The position numbers and the translations under genes are program-made. From Paraburkholderia sp. BL21I4N1 (GTDB lineage Bacteria > Pseudomonadota > Gammaproteobacteria > Burkholderiales > Burkholderiaceae), in assembly GCF_002973525.1 (NCBI RefSeq), contig NZ_PVEN01000007.1, forward strand, positions 310,001 to 374,000: 64,000 nt of DNA. The letters are read 5' to 3'. This document shows positions 52,479 through 60,366 of the stretch, piece by piece. The first letter of the stretch is position 1. Every line of letters begins with the position of its first letter. The notes under the pieces were generated by a model, which was given only the letters and a program-made list of their open reading frames with translations, was not told the origin of the DNA and ran no database searches.

Positions 52479-52672
52479 TGGGGTTCGCGCTTCTCCCCGG
52501 CGCGCCGTTTATCGCTACGAGATCCGGATGGACGCGGCACACCGAATGTCGCTATCTTTTGCCGCCGTCTGGCTTGCTTATCGACAGCGAAGCGCTTCGA
52601 CAAGCGGGTCAAAAAACTCGCGGGCGCTAGACAAAGCGCCGCCGGATTGCGGCAGCAGGTGAAGCGCGCAAC

Positions 52673-52984
52673 CTAGTCCAATTCCGTGTTGTCGGACTGC
52701 TTAACCAGGAAATCGGTGTAGTTTCGATTCCTGATCCAGGACGGCGCGCGTCCACGGCCGCTCCAGGTCGCACCAGTGACAGGGTCCTGATACTTCATCT
52801 GAAGCGGCCTGGTCCGGTAGGTGCCGCGCCGGTCCACGCGTAACTGGTTAGGCACCAGGTTGAAGAAGTTCATCACCTGGCGGACATGTTCGATCGCCGC
52901 TTTCTGCTCCTGCTGCCACGCGATCAGGATCCGCTCATCGAGTTGCGCGAGTTGCTGCTTCAACGTCTTTACCCTGTTGCTCAT
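52673..52984 (-). CDS. H-NS family nucleoid-associated protein
   Basis: The 103-aa product from ATG 52984 has an N-terminal helical oligomerisation region (VKTLKQQLAQLDERILIAWQQEQKAAIEHVRQVMNF). The C-terminal H-NS DNA-binding motif is KYQDPVTGATWSGRGRAPSWI. A longer version from 53050 is possible. H-NS-like proteins of Burkholderia bind AT-rich DNA and silence acquired genes. It is divergent from a TetR-type regulator, with palindromes between them. Confidence 0.85.
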   Translation of the reverse strand: MSNRVKTLKQQLAQLDERILIAWQQEQKAAIEHVRQVMNFFNLVPNQLRVDRRGTYRTRPLQMKYQDPVTGATWSGRGRAPSWIRNRNYTDFLVKQSDNTELD

Positions 52985-53054
52985 ACCTTGTTTCCGTAGT
53001 ACATGACCCGGTCGTTGCATCGCGTTCCCGGTCTTTTCGATTGGCCCCATTCAC

Positions 53055-53120
53055 ATATCAAGTGAGATACGAAATGCAATCGTAATACTAGCGAGTTGAA
53101 TTTTAAATATCAACTGATAT
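53055..53120. promoter_or_regulatory. candidate TetR operators between hns-like and tetR-type genes
   Basis: ATATCAACTGATAT (53107-53120) is a perfect palindrome of 6-bp arms ending 10 bp before the tetR-type ATG. ATATCAAGTGAGAT (53055-53068) is a partial second copy nearer the hns-like gene. Position and repetition suggest autorepression and control of the divergent gene. Confidence 0.6.
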
Positions 53121-53130
53121 CCTTGCGGCC

Positions 53131-53757
53131 ATGAACACGGCGACCAAACCCCAGCGGCTGAGCCGCGAAGAAAGTCGATTGCAGACGCGGGCACATCTGC
53201 TCGCCTCGGCGAAGCGGCTGTTTGTCGACCGAGGTTTCGGCGCCACTTCGCTGCGCGATATCGCGGCCGAGGCCGGTTATACGCAGGGCGCGTTCTATTC
53301 GAATTTCGCGAGCAAGGAAGAACTGTTTGTCGAGTTGATGCGAGAGCGGTCGAAGGCGCAGGTGACCGACATTGCGCGCACGCTGAGTGATCCTTCCGCG
53401 TCTGCGGAGGACATCCTGAACGCGTTGGAGAGTTGGGCGAGGACACTCGATGCCGAGCCCGAGTGGTCCGTGCTGGGCGTTGAATTCAAGCTGATGGGAC
53501 GCCGCAGTCCCGCTTTTGCAACTGCGGTGCAGGCATTGCTGGACGCCCACCGTGATGGCCTCGCCTATTGCATCGGGCAGATTTTCGCGAGACTGAAAAA
53601 GGTGCCGCCGGAATCGCCGATGGTCCTGGCCACGTCCTTCATGGGACTTTCGCAAGGCCTCGCATTGCAACGGTCGATGCTGTCCGAAGTGCCCATCGGC
53701 CACATGATTATGGTGTTCCTGCGCAGCCTGTTAGCCGCCGCGCCGCGTGTGCGCTGA
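53131..53757 (+). CDS. TetR-family regulator
   Basis: The 208-aa protein has the HTH at about residues 16-66 (RAHLLASAKRLFVDRGFGATSLRDIAAEAGYTQGAFYSNFASKEELF), closely matching the AcrR/TetR consensus, and a helical sensor domain. Palindromes (53055-53120) in the divergent gap are likely its operators. The secreted alpha/beta hydrolase gene begins 69 bp after its stop and may be its target. The ligand is unknown. Confidence 0.88.
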   Translation: MNTATKPQRLSREESRLQTRAHLLASAKRLFVDRGFGATSLRDIAAEAGYTQGAFYSNFASKEELFVELMRERSKAQVTDIARTLSDPSASAEDILNALESWARTLDAEPEWSVLGVEFKLMGRRSPAFATAVQALLDAHRDGLAYCIGQIFARLKKVPPESPMVLATSFMGLSQGLALQRSMLSEVPIGHMIMVFLRSLLAAAPRVR

Positions 53758-53826
53758 TCGGTAACGAAGGCCCGGTTGACCATTCATCGCCCATCGACTA
53801 ACGCGGCGATATCGAAGGAGATCGCC

Positions 53827-54819
53827 GTGAGGTTGATGGCCGTTGTCGTCACGATCCTTGCTCTATTGGCCGCGCCCGCCCATGCCGCCCATGCCGCCGA
53901 GGTCGGCTTCGAGGAGCTCAAGATAGCGAACGGTGCGCAGCCGCCGCTAACGGCCGGAGTCTGGTATCCGAGTGACGCGACAGCGACGCCGCACGCGCTG
54001 GGCAACGCGACCCAGACGGTGGCGCCGGATGCGCCGGTCGCCGGCCGGCGCCTGCCGCTCGTGGTGATATCGCACGGCGGCGGCGGATGGTACGGCAGCC
54101 ACTACGACACGGCGCTAGCCTTGGCTCATGCGGGCTTCGTGGTGGCCGCCGTCAGCCACGTCGGCGACACGTTCGACGATCAGAGCCGGGTTTTGGAACC
54201 GTGGCGCCGTCCCGCGCAGCTCCATCGTGTGGTGGACTACATGCTCGCCGACTGGCGTTGGCATGAGCGGCTGGATGCGAGTCGCGTCGGCGCATTCGGT
54301 TTTTCCAACGGCGGCTTTACCGTGCTCGTGGCCGCCGGCGGCAACCCGAGACTTTCGGAGATCGCGCCGTATTGCGAGGCGCATCCTGAGCATGACCTGT
54401 GCTCGGCCTTGAAACAGGCCGGCGTCGATCTCCATTCGCTCCCCGTGGCTCCCGCCGACGCCTGGGTCCACGATCCGCGCATCAAGGCCATCGTCGTCGC
54501 CGCACCTGCGTTCGGCTTCACTTTCGGCCGCGCGGGGCTCAGCAACGTGCGCGTCCCGATCCAGCTCTGGCGCGCCGCCGACGATCGTCATCAGCCAGAT
54601 CCGTTTTATGAAGAGGCGGTACGCGCCGCTTTGCCTCAGCCCCCCGAATATCATGTGGTCGCTCATGCGGGCCACTACGACTTTCTGCCACCCTGCGATA
54701 CGCAACTGTCGCGGATGAGGCCGGAAATCTGCACTAGCCTGGCGGGCTTCGACCGCTCCGCATTTCATGAACAATTCAATGCCGACGTCGTGCGGTTCTT
54801 TCACGCGACGCTGCAATAG
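53827..54819 (+). CDS. secreted alpha/beta hydrolase (dienelactone-hydrolase/PAF-acetylhydrolase-like)
   Basis: GTG 53827 is preferred: AAGGAG lies 6 bases upstream and the protein then opens with a signal peptide (RLMAVVVTILALLAAPAHAAHA). A longer frame from 53776 lacks this logic. The 330-aa hydrolase has HGGGG (oxyanion side), nucleophile elbow GFSNGG and a late AHAGHYDFLPPC with the catalytic His. It resembles the hydrolase at 4066-5226 in fold, length and motif order. It may be an operon partner of the preceding TetR regulator. Confidence 0.82.
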   Translation: MRLMAVVVTILALLAAPAHAAHAAEVGFEELKIANGAQPPLTAGVWYPSDATATPHALGNATQTVAPDAPVAGRRLPLVVISHGGGGWYGSHYDTALALAHAGFVVAAVSHVGDTFDDQSRVLEPWRRPAQLHRVVDYMLADWRWHERLDASRVGAFGFSNGGFTVLVAAGGNPRLSEIAPYCEAHPEHDLCSALKQAGVDLHSLPVAPADAWVHDPRIKAIVVAAPAFGFTFGRAGLSNVRVPIQLWRAADDRHQPDPFYEEAVRAALPQPPEYHVVAHAGHYDFLPPCDTQLSRMRPEICTSLAGFDRSAFHEQFNADVVRFFHATLQ

Positions 54820-54914
54820 CTTCTGCAGCTTTTGCCGCGATTCGGCCGAGCGAGATCGGCGTCCCGAGCAATTAGCACTTGTTCCAGGTAGCTCGCTGTA
54901 TTAGTCTTTGCCGT

Positions 54915-54971
54915 ATGAACCCGTCCCACATCAACTCGATTATTACCGCCGCGACAATCTCGGCGGGATAG
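54915..54971 (+). CDS. possible 18-codon leader peptide
   Basis: ATG 54915 opens a short frame (MNPSHINSIITAATISAG, then TAG at 54969). Its Ile/Thr/Ala-rich middle overlaps the first segment of the four-part hairpin set described below. No good ribosome site is seen, so translation is unproven. Confidence 0.35.
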   Translation: MNPSHINSIITAATISAG

Positions 54972-55047
54972 CTATTGAGTTGACAATATGCAATCACAAC
55001 CCGCCCAGAAGGCGGGTTTTTGCTTTCTGGGCGCTAATCGGAGCGCC
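54946..55047 (+). promoter_or_regulatory. attenuator-like leader with terminator and alternative hairpins
   Basis: Four segments can pair alternately: 1 = CCGCCG (54946-54951), 2 = CGGCGGG (54961-54967), 3 = AACCCGCC (54999-55006), 4 = GGCGGGTT plus T-run (55011-55021). 1:2 with 3:4 gives a terminator; 2:3 would prevent it. A further 9-bp pairing (55002-55010 with 55025-55033) competes with 3:4. The hairpin GGCGCT/AGCGCC (55030-55047) overlaps the GGAG of the next gene. It precedes the P-loop kinase gene. Confidence 0.55.
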
Positions 55048-55052
55048 ACGAC

Positions 55053-55637
55053 ATGACAAGTCAGAACACGTTGGATCCCGCAGTGGGCTGTTGCGATGCG
55101 ACCGTTCTCCATATGGTCTGCGGCAAGATTGCGTCGGGCAAGTCCACGCTGACGGCTCGCCTCGCGGAGACTCAGCGCACCGTCCTGATCAGCGAAGACG
55201 GATGGCTCGCGCATCTTTATCCGGACGAAATTCATACGCTGACCGACTATGTGCGCCGCGCGGCACGCCTGAAGACGGTCCTCTCCGGGCACATTCAGTC
55301 GCTTCTTGCGGCGGGAATATCCGTGGTATTGGACTTCCCCTTCAACACGATCGATACGCGTGCATGGGGACATTCGTTAGCACGGTCCGCCGGCTGTGAT
55401 CATCGGCTTCACTATCTGGATGTGAGCGACGAGATTTGCAAAGCTCGCTTAAGGGCGAGGAACGCGTCAGGCGAGCATCCGTTCGAGACATCCGACGCGC
55501 AGTACGAGTTGATCACTCGCCATTTCGTCCCGCCCACACCCGGCGAAGGGTTCGAGCTTGTCGTCTACGATGAGACGGGAGGTGTTCGCGGAAAGAGGGA
55601 ATCGGACAGTACGACACGCCCTTCAAGCGCAAAATAA
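55053..55637 (+). CDS. P-loop kinase-like ATPase (AAA_33/zeta-type fold)
   Basis: The 194-aa protein has Walker A GKIASGKST (residues 24-32) and ISEDGW, which places an acidic residue where small-molecule kinases bind their substrate. VVLDFPFNTIDTRAW and RLRARNASGEHPF (lid) follow. This is the layout of predicted nucleotide, zeta-toxin-like or antibiotic phosphotransferase kinases. The substrate is unknown and no antitoxin-like partner is adjacent. GGAG at 55040 is its ribosome site, inside a potential hairpin, and the leader looks like an attenuator. Confidence 0.75.
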   Translation: MTSQNTLDPAVGCCDATVLHMVCGKIASGKSTLTARLAETQRTVLISEDGWLAHLYPDEIHTLTDYVRRAARLKTVLSGHIQSLLAAGISVVLDFPFNTIDTRAWGHSLARSAGCDHRLHYLDVSDEICKARLRARNASGEHPFETSDAQYELITRHFVPPTPGEGFELVVYDETGGVRGKRESDSTTRPSSAK

Positions 55638-55873
55638 TCCGCACATTGTTGCCGCGAACTTATCGCAACGATGACCGGATTGCGCGGCGCGGCAACCCAA
55701 ATGAAAGGCCTCTTTTTGTTCTACGCTATAAGTGCGGATTTTGTACCGATGTTTGCGCCTGTGCCCGATTTCCTGCGCGCGCACCCGCCAATTCGGCTAC
55801 TTATGGAATGGTTTAGCAGAACCTCGTGGTCAGCGAGACTCAAGCTCGCAGGTGCGGGCGACGGAGCAAAATC

Positions 55874-56947
55874 GTGTTGATCTTCCGGCAGCTATTCGAC
55901 CAGCAATCCTCCACCTACACCTACCTGCTTGCCGACGCCGCAACGGGCGACGCCGTGCTGGTCGATCCGGTATTCGAACAGGTGCGGCGAGATATCGCGC
56001 TGATCGAAGAACTCGAATTGCGCTTGATTTACACGATCGACACGCACGTTCATGCCGACCATGTGAGCGGCGCGTGGATGCTAAAACGCAGTACAGGTAG
56101 CCAGATTGCGATATCGGCGGCAAGCGGCGCCGAAGGCGCAGATCGCTATCTGAGCCATCTCGACCGGTGCGGGTTCGGTACGCGGCACCTCGAAGTGCGG
56201 GCGACGCCTGGTCATACCAATGGATGTATCACCCTCGTGCTCGACGACCAGACCATGGCGTTGACTGGCGATTGTCTACTCATTCGGGGCACCGGCCGCA
56301 CCGATTTCCAGCACGGCGACCCGCGCGCGATGTTCCAGGCCGTGCATCGCCAGATTTTCACGTTGCCCGACACGTGCCTGCTCTACCCGGCCCACGACTA
56401 TCGCGGTTTGACGGTCACGAGTGTCGGCGAGGAGCGACGCTTCAATCCGCGCCTCGGTGGCGAGTTGTGCGAAGACGATTTCGCCGGATACATGACAAAC
56501 CTGCGCCTGCCGCATCCGAAGCAGATCGACACAGCGGTGCCGGCAAACCTGAAATGCGGCGCCGCCACAAGCGACCTCACCCAGCTAGCGCGGCCCGATT
56601 GGGCACCGCTCACCTATACCTTCGCGGGCATTTGGGAAATCAATCCCCAATGGCTCGAGGAAAATCTCCGTTCGGTTCAGATCGTCGACGTGCGCGAGCC
56701 TGACGAATTCGAGGGGCCGCTAGGGCGCATTCCCGAAGCCCGACTGATTTCGCTCGGCGAACTCGCCGGGCGTGCTGGCGAACTCGTCCACGAGCGTCCG
56801 ATCGTGACGGTCTGCCGTGCGGGCGGACGTTCCGCGCAAGCCACGGTCATCCTGCGGCAGTCAGGATTCGAGGCCGTTGCCAATCTCGCCGGAGGTATGC
56901 TCCGCTGGCGTGCGGAAGGCCACTTCGTCGAGAACGGAAGCGTGTAA
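55874..56947 (+). CDS. persulfide dioxygenase-rhodanese fusion (PRF type)
   Basis: The GTG start at 55874 has GGAG 7 bases upstream. Residues 1-240 are an ETHE1-type metallo-beta-lactamase-fold persulfide dioxygenase (HVHADH, TPGHTNG, TGDCLLIRGTGRTDFQHG, YPAHDYRG; non-heme iron ligands among these His/Asp). Residues 255-357 are a rhodanese with active-site loop CRAGGRS. The enzyme oxidises glutathione persulfide to sulfite, and the rhodanese half moves sulfur between thiosulfate and glutathione. The same fusion is known from Paraburkholderia phytofirmans. It serves sulfide detoxification and links to the sulfur-scavenging operon at 33-37 kb. Confidence 0.9.
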   Translation: MLIFRQLFDQQSSTYTYLLADAATGDAVLVDPVFEQVRRDIALIEELELRLIYTIDTHVHADHVSGAWMLKRSTGSQIAISAASGAEGADRYLSHLDRCGFGTRHLEVRATPGHTNGCITLVLDDQTMALTGDCLLIRGTGRTDFQHGDPRAMFQAVHRQIFTLPDTCLLYPAHDYRGLTVTSVGEERRFNPRLGGELCEDDFAGYMTNLRLPHPKQIDTAVPANLKCGAATSDLTQLARPDWAPLTYTFAGIWEINPQWLEENLRSVQIVDVREPDEFEGPLGRIPEARLISLGELAGRAGELVHERPIVTVCRAGGRSAQATVILRQSGFEAVANLAGGMLRWRAEGHFVENGSV

Positions 56948-57270
56948 CCCGATGCCGGCAGGACGCAAGTTCCCCTCACCTGTGTGCTTCGACGCGACCA
57001 TGCTGACACGAGACGACATCCTTGCGCGGGAGACTTCGCTGTTCATGAAGGTGCAGAACGCGCGCTATCACACCGTTAATCAAAGCCCCGCACCTCGCAT
57101 GACAATTTGATGAAATTTTTCAAATGTGTGGCAGATGCATCGCCTAAGTAACACGACATCTCCGCGCCTTCGTCGTTCTGTATTAGGATTTCGATCCATG
57201 AAGTATTTGAGCGGAACACTAGCGCAATGAACGCGCCTCGAAATATCAAGAACAGAAGTGGGAGTTCGGT
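56948..57270. other. intergenic, no clear gene
   Basis: 323 bp between the PDO-rhodanese and Nudix genes. A 36-codon frame at about 57000-57110 (MLTRDDILARETSLF...) has ordinary amino-acid composition but no recognised family. It may be a gene remnant. The right half is AT-richer and holds the Nudix promoter. Confidence 0.4.
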
Positions 57271-57651
57271 TTGAAGAAGCGCGCCACCGTGATCTGCCGT
57301 CGAGGTAAGCGAATTCTCCTGGTTGCACGGAGTCAGTCCAAATGGGCGTTGCCGGGTGGGATTCTTAAGCACGGTGAACATCTGAGCGATGCCGCACTGC
57401 GAGAACTCAAGGAAGAGACACGCCTGTCCGGCAAATCAGCCAGGTATCTCTTCCAGTATCGTGGAACGCAGAAGCACCATCATGTCTTCTTCTGCGATAT
57501 TTCGAAGGGAGCCAAGGCTCGGGCGAGCAACGAGATAACCCGATGCCGTTGGGTGCATGTCGAAGATATTCCCCGTCTCACGACCAGCGCGCCCACAAAA
57601 ATCATCGTGAAAGTGCTTGGCGAGAAACGCAACGGCTCGCGGGGTAAGTAA
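57271..57651 (+). CDS. Nudix hydrolase
   Basis: The TTG start at 57271 has GGAG 6 bases upstream. The 126-aa protein has a Nudix box GGILKHGEHLSDAALRELKEET. It matches Gx5Ex7REUxEE, but the usual glycine after EEx is arginine (ETRL). Nudix enzymes hydrolyse nucleoside-diphosphate derivatives in an Mg2+-dependent way. The size and the KWALPGG opening resemble small mutT-like or diphosphoinositol-phosphatase-like proteins. A terminator follows at 57719. Confidence 0.83.
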   Translation: MKKRATVICRRGKRILLVARSQSKWALPGGILKHGEHLSDAALRELKEETRLSGKSARYLFQYRGTQKHHHVFFCDISKGAKARASNEITRCRWVHVEDIPRLTTSAPTKIIVKVLGEKRNGSRGK

Positions 57652-57718
57652 GGCGATTCGCAACGTGACCCCACGTATGCGATAGCTTCGAAATTTGCCA
57701 GAACTGTCGCGAGAACCG

Positions 57719-57742
57719 AAACCCGGCCTGAGTGCCGGGTTT
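57719..57742 (+). terminator. terminator after the Nudix gene
   Basis: AAACCCGGC (57719-57727) and GCCGGGTTT (57734-57742) form a 9-bp stem followed by GTCTTTTG. It also lies at the end of the convergent O-methyltransferase gene, on the far side of its stop. Confidence 0.7.
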
Positions 57743-57783
57743 GTCTTTTGCGAGGTCGTCCGATTACGAACCTGCGCGCCGCA

Positions 57784-58482
57784 TCACCGAGTCACGAGCG
57801 TGAGTTCGTTGCCCCGACCTGGGTTAATCGGAATGGCTTGCGAGAGATAGCCATTCGCCGGATCGCGGACATACGCCAGGTAGGCGTTGTCCTGCTCAAA
57901 CGCGTTTTCCGCGAGGATCAGCGCGCCGCCTCTTAAACGTGGTTCGAGCAACTTCAAGATCGGCAGATATAGGCTGAACGCACCGTCGAGTAGGAGCAGA
58001 TCGATTTCACCTTGCACGTCGGCGAGCGTCTCGCGCGCATCACCTACGCGGATGTCGACCAGATCGGCGAGGCCTGCGGCTTCGAGGTTGGCACGCGCGC
58101 GCGCCGCTTTGGCGGGTTCCAGCTCACTGCCGATCACGAGTCCACCGCCCATGTCGCGCAGTGCCGCGGCCAGATAGACAGTGGACACACCCATCGACGT
58201 CCCGAACTCGACGATCCGCGTTGCCCTGCTTGCGCGTGCGCATTGGTAGAGGAATTGCCCGTATTCCGGTGTCACGTTCAGGAAGTTGTCGACGTAGCCG
58301 TGATAAAAGCCGCGCAGATCCCGGCGCTCTTCGGCCAAATGTTCGGCGATCGCGTCGGCCAGCAGTTGTTCCGGCTCGTCGCTCTCGCCGAACGCTGCCA
58401 TCAGCGCGCCATCGGCTTGCTCCGCTTGCGCGAACATGTGCTGCAAGGTCTGGGCGACGCGCCCGGTGCTCAATGAATTCAT
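57784..58482 (-). CDS. SAM-dependent O-methyltransferase
   Basis: The 232-aa class I methyltransferase has motif I IVEFGTSMGVSTVYLAAAL and an acidic post-I residue (GSELEPAKAARARANLEAAGL). DIRVGDARETL and the motif IDLLLLDGAFSLYLPILKLLEPRLRGGALILAEN follow. It resembles caffeoyl-CoA-type (DUF/Methyltransf_24) O-methyltransferases. The substrate is unknown. It diverges from an AraC-type regulator over about 200 bp; regulator and enzyme are probably functionally linked. Confidence 0.85.
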   Translation of the reverse strand: MNSLSTGRVAQTLQHMFAQAEQADGALMAAFGESDEPEQLLADAIAEHLAEERRDLRGFYHGYVDNFLNVTPEYGQFLYQCARASRATRIVEFGTSMGVSTVYLAAALRDMGGGLVIGSELEPAKAARARANLEAAGLADLVDIRVGDARETLADVQGEIDLLLLDGAFSLYLPILKLLEPRLRGGALILAENAFEQDNAYLAYVRDPANGYLSQAIPINPGRGNELTLVTR

Positions 58483-58680
58483 GGTTTCGGATGCTCTGAA
58501 GAGGTTCGGAAATACGTCGGTGATGGAGGCTGGGACAGTCCCGTTCGGCCGATCGGTCAGTGACGACCATGGGCATCCTAGACACCCCGGCGCTTGGCAG
58601 CATCAGGAAACCTGGCCAAAATATGTGGAATTCTTGCCAATCCACTTACTGGCGCGCAGCGCGCCCATCGGATCCGCGCC

Positions 58681-59517
58681 ATGCCGGTTCTTAGCCAGAT
58701 GTCCGATCCCGCAGAGTGGCGGGATCCCGATGATGTGCCTCGTGCCGTGGTGACAGTTGGCGCGATCGGCTTCGACATGAAAACGCTCGACCAAAGGGCG
58801 GCCGCCTTATATCGGGAGCGCAAGGAAATGGGTGCTCACCATCATCGCAAGGGCGAACTGCTGCTTGCGATGCGCGGGGTGCTCACGTGCGAGGTGGAAG
58901 GCGGTTTATGGATCGTTCCGCCACACAGCGCGATCTGGGTACCGGGCGGCATCGTGCATAAGTTCGTCGCCGCCGGCAGGCTCGAATGCTATGTTGCCTT
59001 CATCGAGCCGAGCGCCGCGTCAAACTTGCCGTCGACGTGCTGCGCCCTGTCCGCGACGCCGCTGCTGCGCGAACTGCTCATCCGCTCTGCCAGCCTGCCC
59101 ACCCTGTACGTGGACGGCGGCATTGAAGCGCATCTCGTCACGCTGCTGCTGGATGAAATCGCGGTGGCGCCGATCGGCAATCTTCATTTGCCGATGCCGA
59201 CGGATACGCGACTGCGCAGAATCGTCGAAATGATCACGGCCAATCCCGCCGACCGCAGCACGATAGAAATATGGGCGCGGCGAGTCGGCATGAGCGAGCG
59301 CACGCTGGCACGCGCGCTAACCAGTCAGACCGGCATGAGTTTCGGCCGCTGGCGACAGCAACTTCCTCTCATGCTGGCCGTGCAATGGCTGGGCGCTGGG
59401 GCATCGGTGCAGCAGGTCGCCGACGACCTCGGCTACGAGAGTGCAAGCAGCTTTGTGTCGATGTTCCGCAAGAAGCTCGGCTCCCCGCCCGCGCGTTATA
59501 TGTCGGAGCGGGCTTGA
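58681..59517 (+). CDS. AraC-family regulator with N-terminal cupin domain
   Basis: The 278-aa protein starts at ATG 58681; longer frames from 58594 overlap the promoter region. The N-terminal cupin (HHHRKGELLLAMRGVLTCEVEGGLWIVPPHSAIWVPGGIVHKF) resembles the arabinose-binding fold of AraC. The C-terminal HTHs are RSTIEIWARRVGMSERTLARALTSQTGMSF and VQQVADDLGYESASSFVSMFRKKLGSPPARYM. It is divergent from the O-methyltransferase gene, which is its likely target. Confidence 0.85.
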   Translation: MPVLSQMSDPAEWRDPDDVPRAVVTVGAIGFDMKTLDQRAAALYRERKEMGAHHHRKGELLLAMRGVLTCEVEGGLWIVPPHSAIWVPGGIVHKFVAAGRLECYVAFIEPSAASNLPSTCCALSATPLLRELLIRSASLPTLYVDGGIEAHLVTLLLDEIAVAPIGNLHLPMPTDTRLRRIVEMITANPADRSTIEIWARRVGMSERTLARALTSQTGMSFGRWRQQLPLMLAVQWLGAGASVQQVADDLGYESASSFVSMFRKKLGSPPARYMSERA

Positions 59518-59559
59518 TGGAAGGTCGCCTCATGCCTGCCCCGCCGGCGGTTCATCCCG

Positions 59560-60057
59560 TCAGGAAAAGTTCGACGAAATATTTTCGATGTGGTCGGGCA
59601 GATAGCCTGCCGCATGCGCCCCGCGCAGACCGCCGGCGCCGAGCGCGGCCGTGCTTGCCGCCGTATGAGCGGCGCCGTTGCGTGCGAAACCTGCCGCAGC
59701 GGCGATTTTATCCGCCGACGTAGCGGCGCCGGGCGCATTGGCGGCCGCATGTTCGAACGCCGAGAGCTTCGTCATGTTCTCAGGCGTGGCCGGCAACTTG
59801 CGCAGCGCTTGCCCTTGCTCGCCACCCGACTGATTCACGACCTTCGGCGAAACGCCGGTCGTGAAACTGAAGACTTTTTTGGCCATGTCCTGCACCTGAC
59901 CGACACTGTGCGGCGGTCGCTGCAAGGCACCCAATTGCGGGTGTGTCGAACCGTCGCTCGACGCGGAACCGACATTGCTTTGCGGCTTGGCGCTGGATTG
60001 CTCCGGCGTAGTTGTGTTTTGAACCGGGGTTCTGTTCGAGACTCCGTCCAATGGCAT
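59560..60057 (-). CDS. hypothetical protein with Hrp-type promoter, candidate type III effector
   Basis: The 165-aa product has no signal peptide. Its first 50 residues are rich in Ser, Thr, Asn, Gln and Pro and nearly free of acidic clusters, typical of type III secretion signals. The middle has MAKKVFSFTTGVSPKVV and the C-terminus is Ala/Gly-rich (AAHTAASTAALGAGGLRGAHAAGYLPDHI). A strong ribosome site (AAGGAGGT) precedes ATG 60057. A perfect PIP/hrpII box with a correctly spaced -10 lies 120-180 bp upstream (60178-60239). No effector family is recognised, and no secretion-apparatus genes lie in the window. Confidence 0.7.
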   Translation of the reverse strand: MPLDGVSNRTPVQNTTTPEQSSAKPQSNVGSASSDGSTHPQLGALQRPPHSVGQVQDMAKKVFSFTTGVSPKVVNQSGGEQGQALRKLPATPENMTKLSAFEHAAANAPGAATSADKIAAAAGFARNGAAHTAASTAALGAGGLRGAHAAGYLPDHIENISSNFS

Positions 60058-60177
60058 GCTGACCTCCTTGAATCAGTTGACGTAGGTGTGGGAATGATGT
60101 TCCCGTAATGCCTGGATGCCCCTGACGCTATCGCTTGCTTGTGGCAAAGCGAAGTCGATCCTACGGGGCGTACGTCG

Positions 60178-60239
60178 ATCTTGAGTGCGGCGACCGATTT
60201 CGTCTTTGAGAGGTGCGAAGCTGGCGCTACGGGTGCGAA
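60178..60239 (-). promoter_or_regulatory. PIP/hrpII box promoter (HrpB/HrpX type)
   Basis: On the minus strand TTCGC (60239-60235) is followed after 15 bases by TTCGC (60219-60215). This matches TTCGB-N15-TTCGB and equally the hrpII form TTCG-N16-TTCG. Counted from the TTCG at 60216, 32 bases further comes CAAGAT (60183-60178), matching the YANNNT -10 expected 30-32 bases downstream. It drives the leftward gene ending at 59560. The rest of the 309-bp gap (60058-60366) shows nothing else. Confidence 0.72.
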
Positions 60240-60366
60240 CTGGGACTTCGGAATTTCGGGCGCGGTGATTAAAGCTCGCTGGCGAAAATGATAAAGGCTG
60301 AGCCGCGCAAGATGAAATGGTATCTTTTCATCCTGCAATTAGTTTTGTTCATGTCCCCATCCAAAA

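Noticed and set aside
54980..54985. TTGACA as a -35 element for the kinase gene
   Set aside because: The position 17-18 bp downstream falls within the GC-rich terminator stem, so no usable -10 exists.
55053..55637. P-loop kinase as a zeta-type toxin of a toxin-antitoxin pair
   Set aside because: No small antitoxin gene lies immediately upstream or downstream. The only upstream frame is the 18-codon leader.
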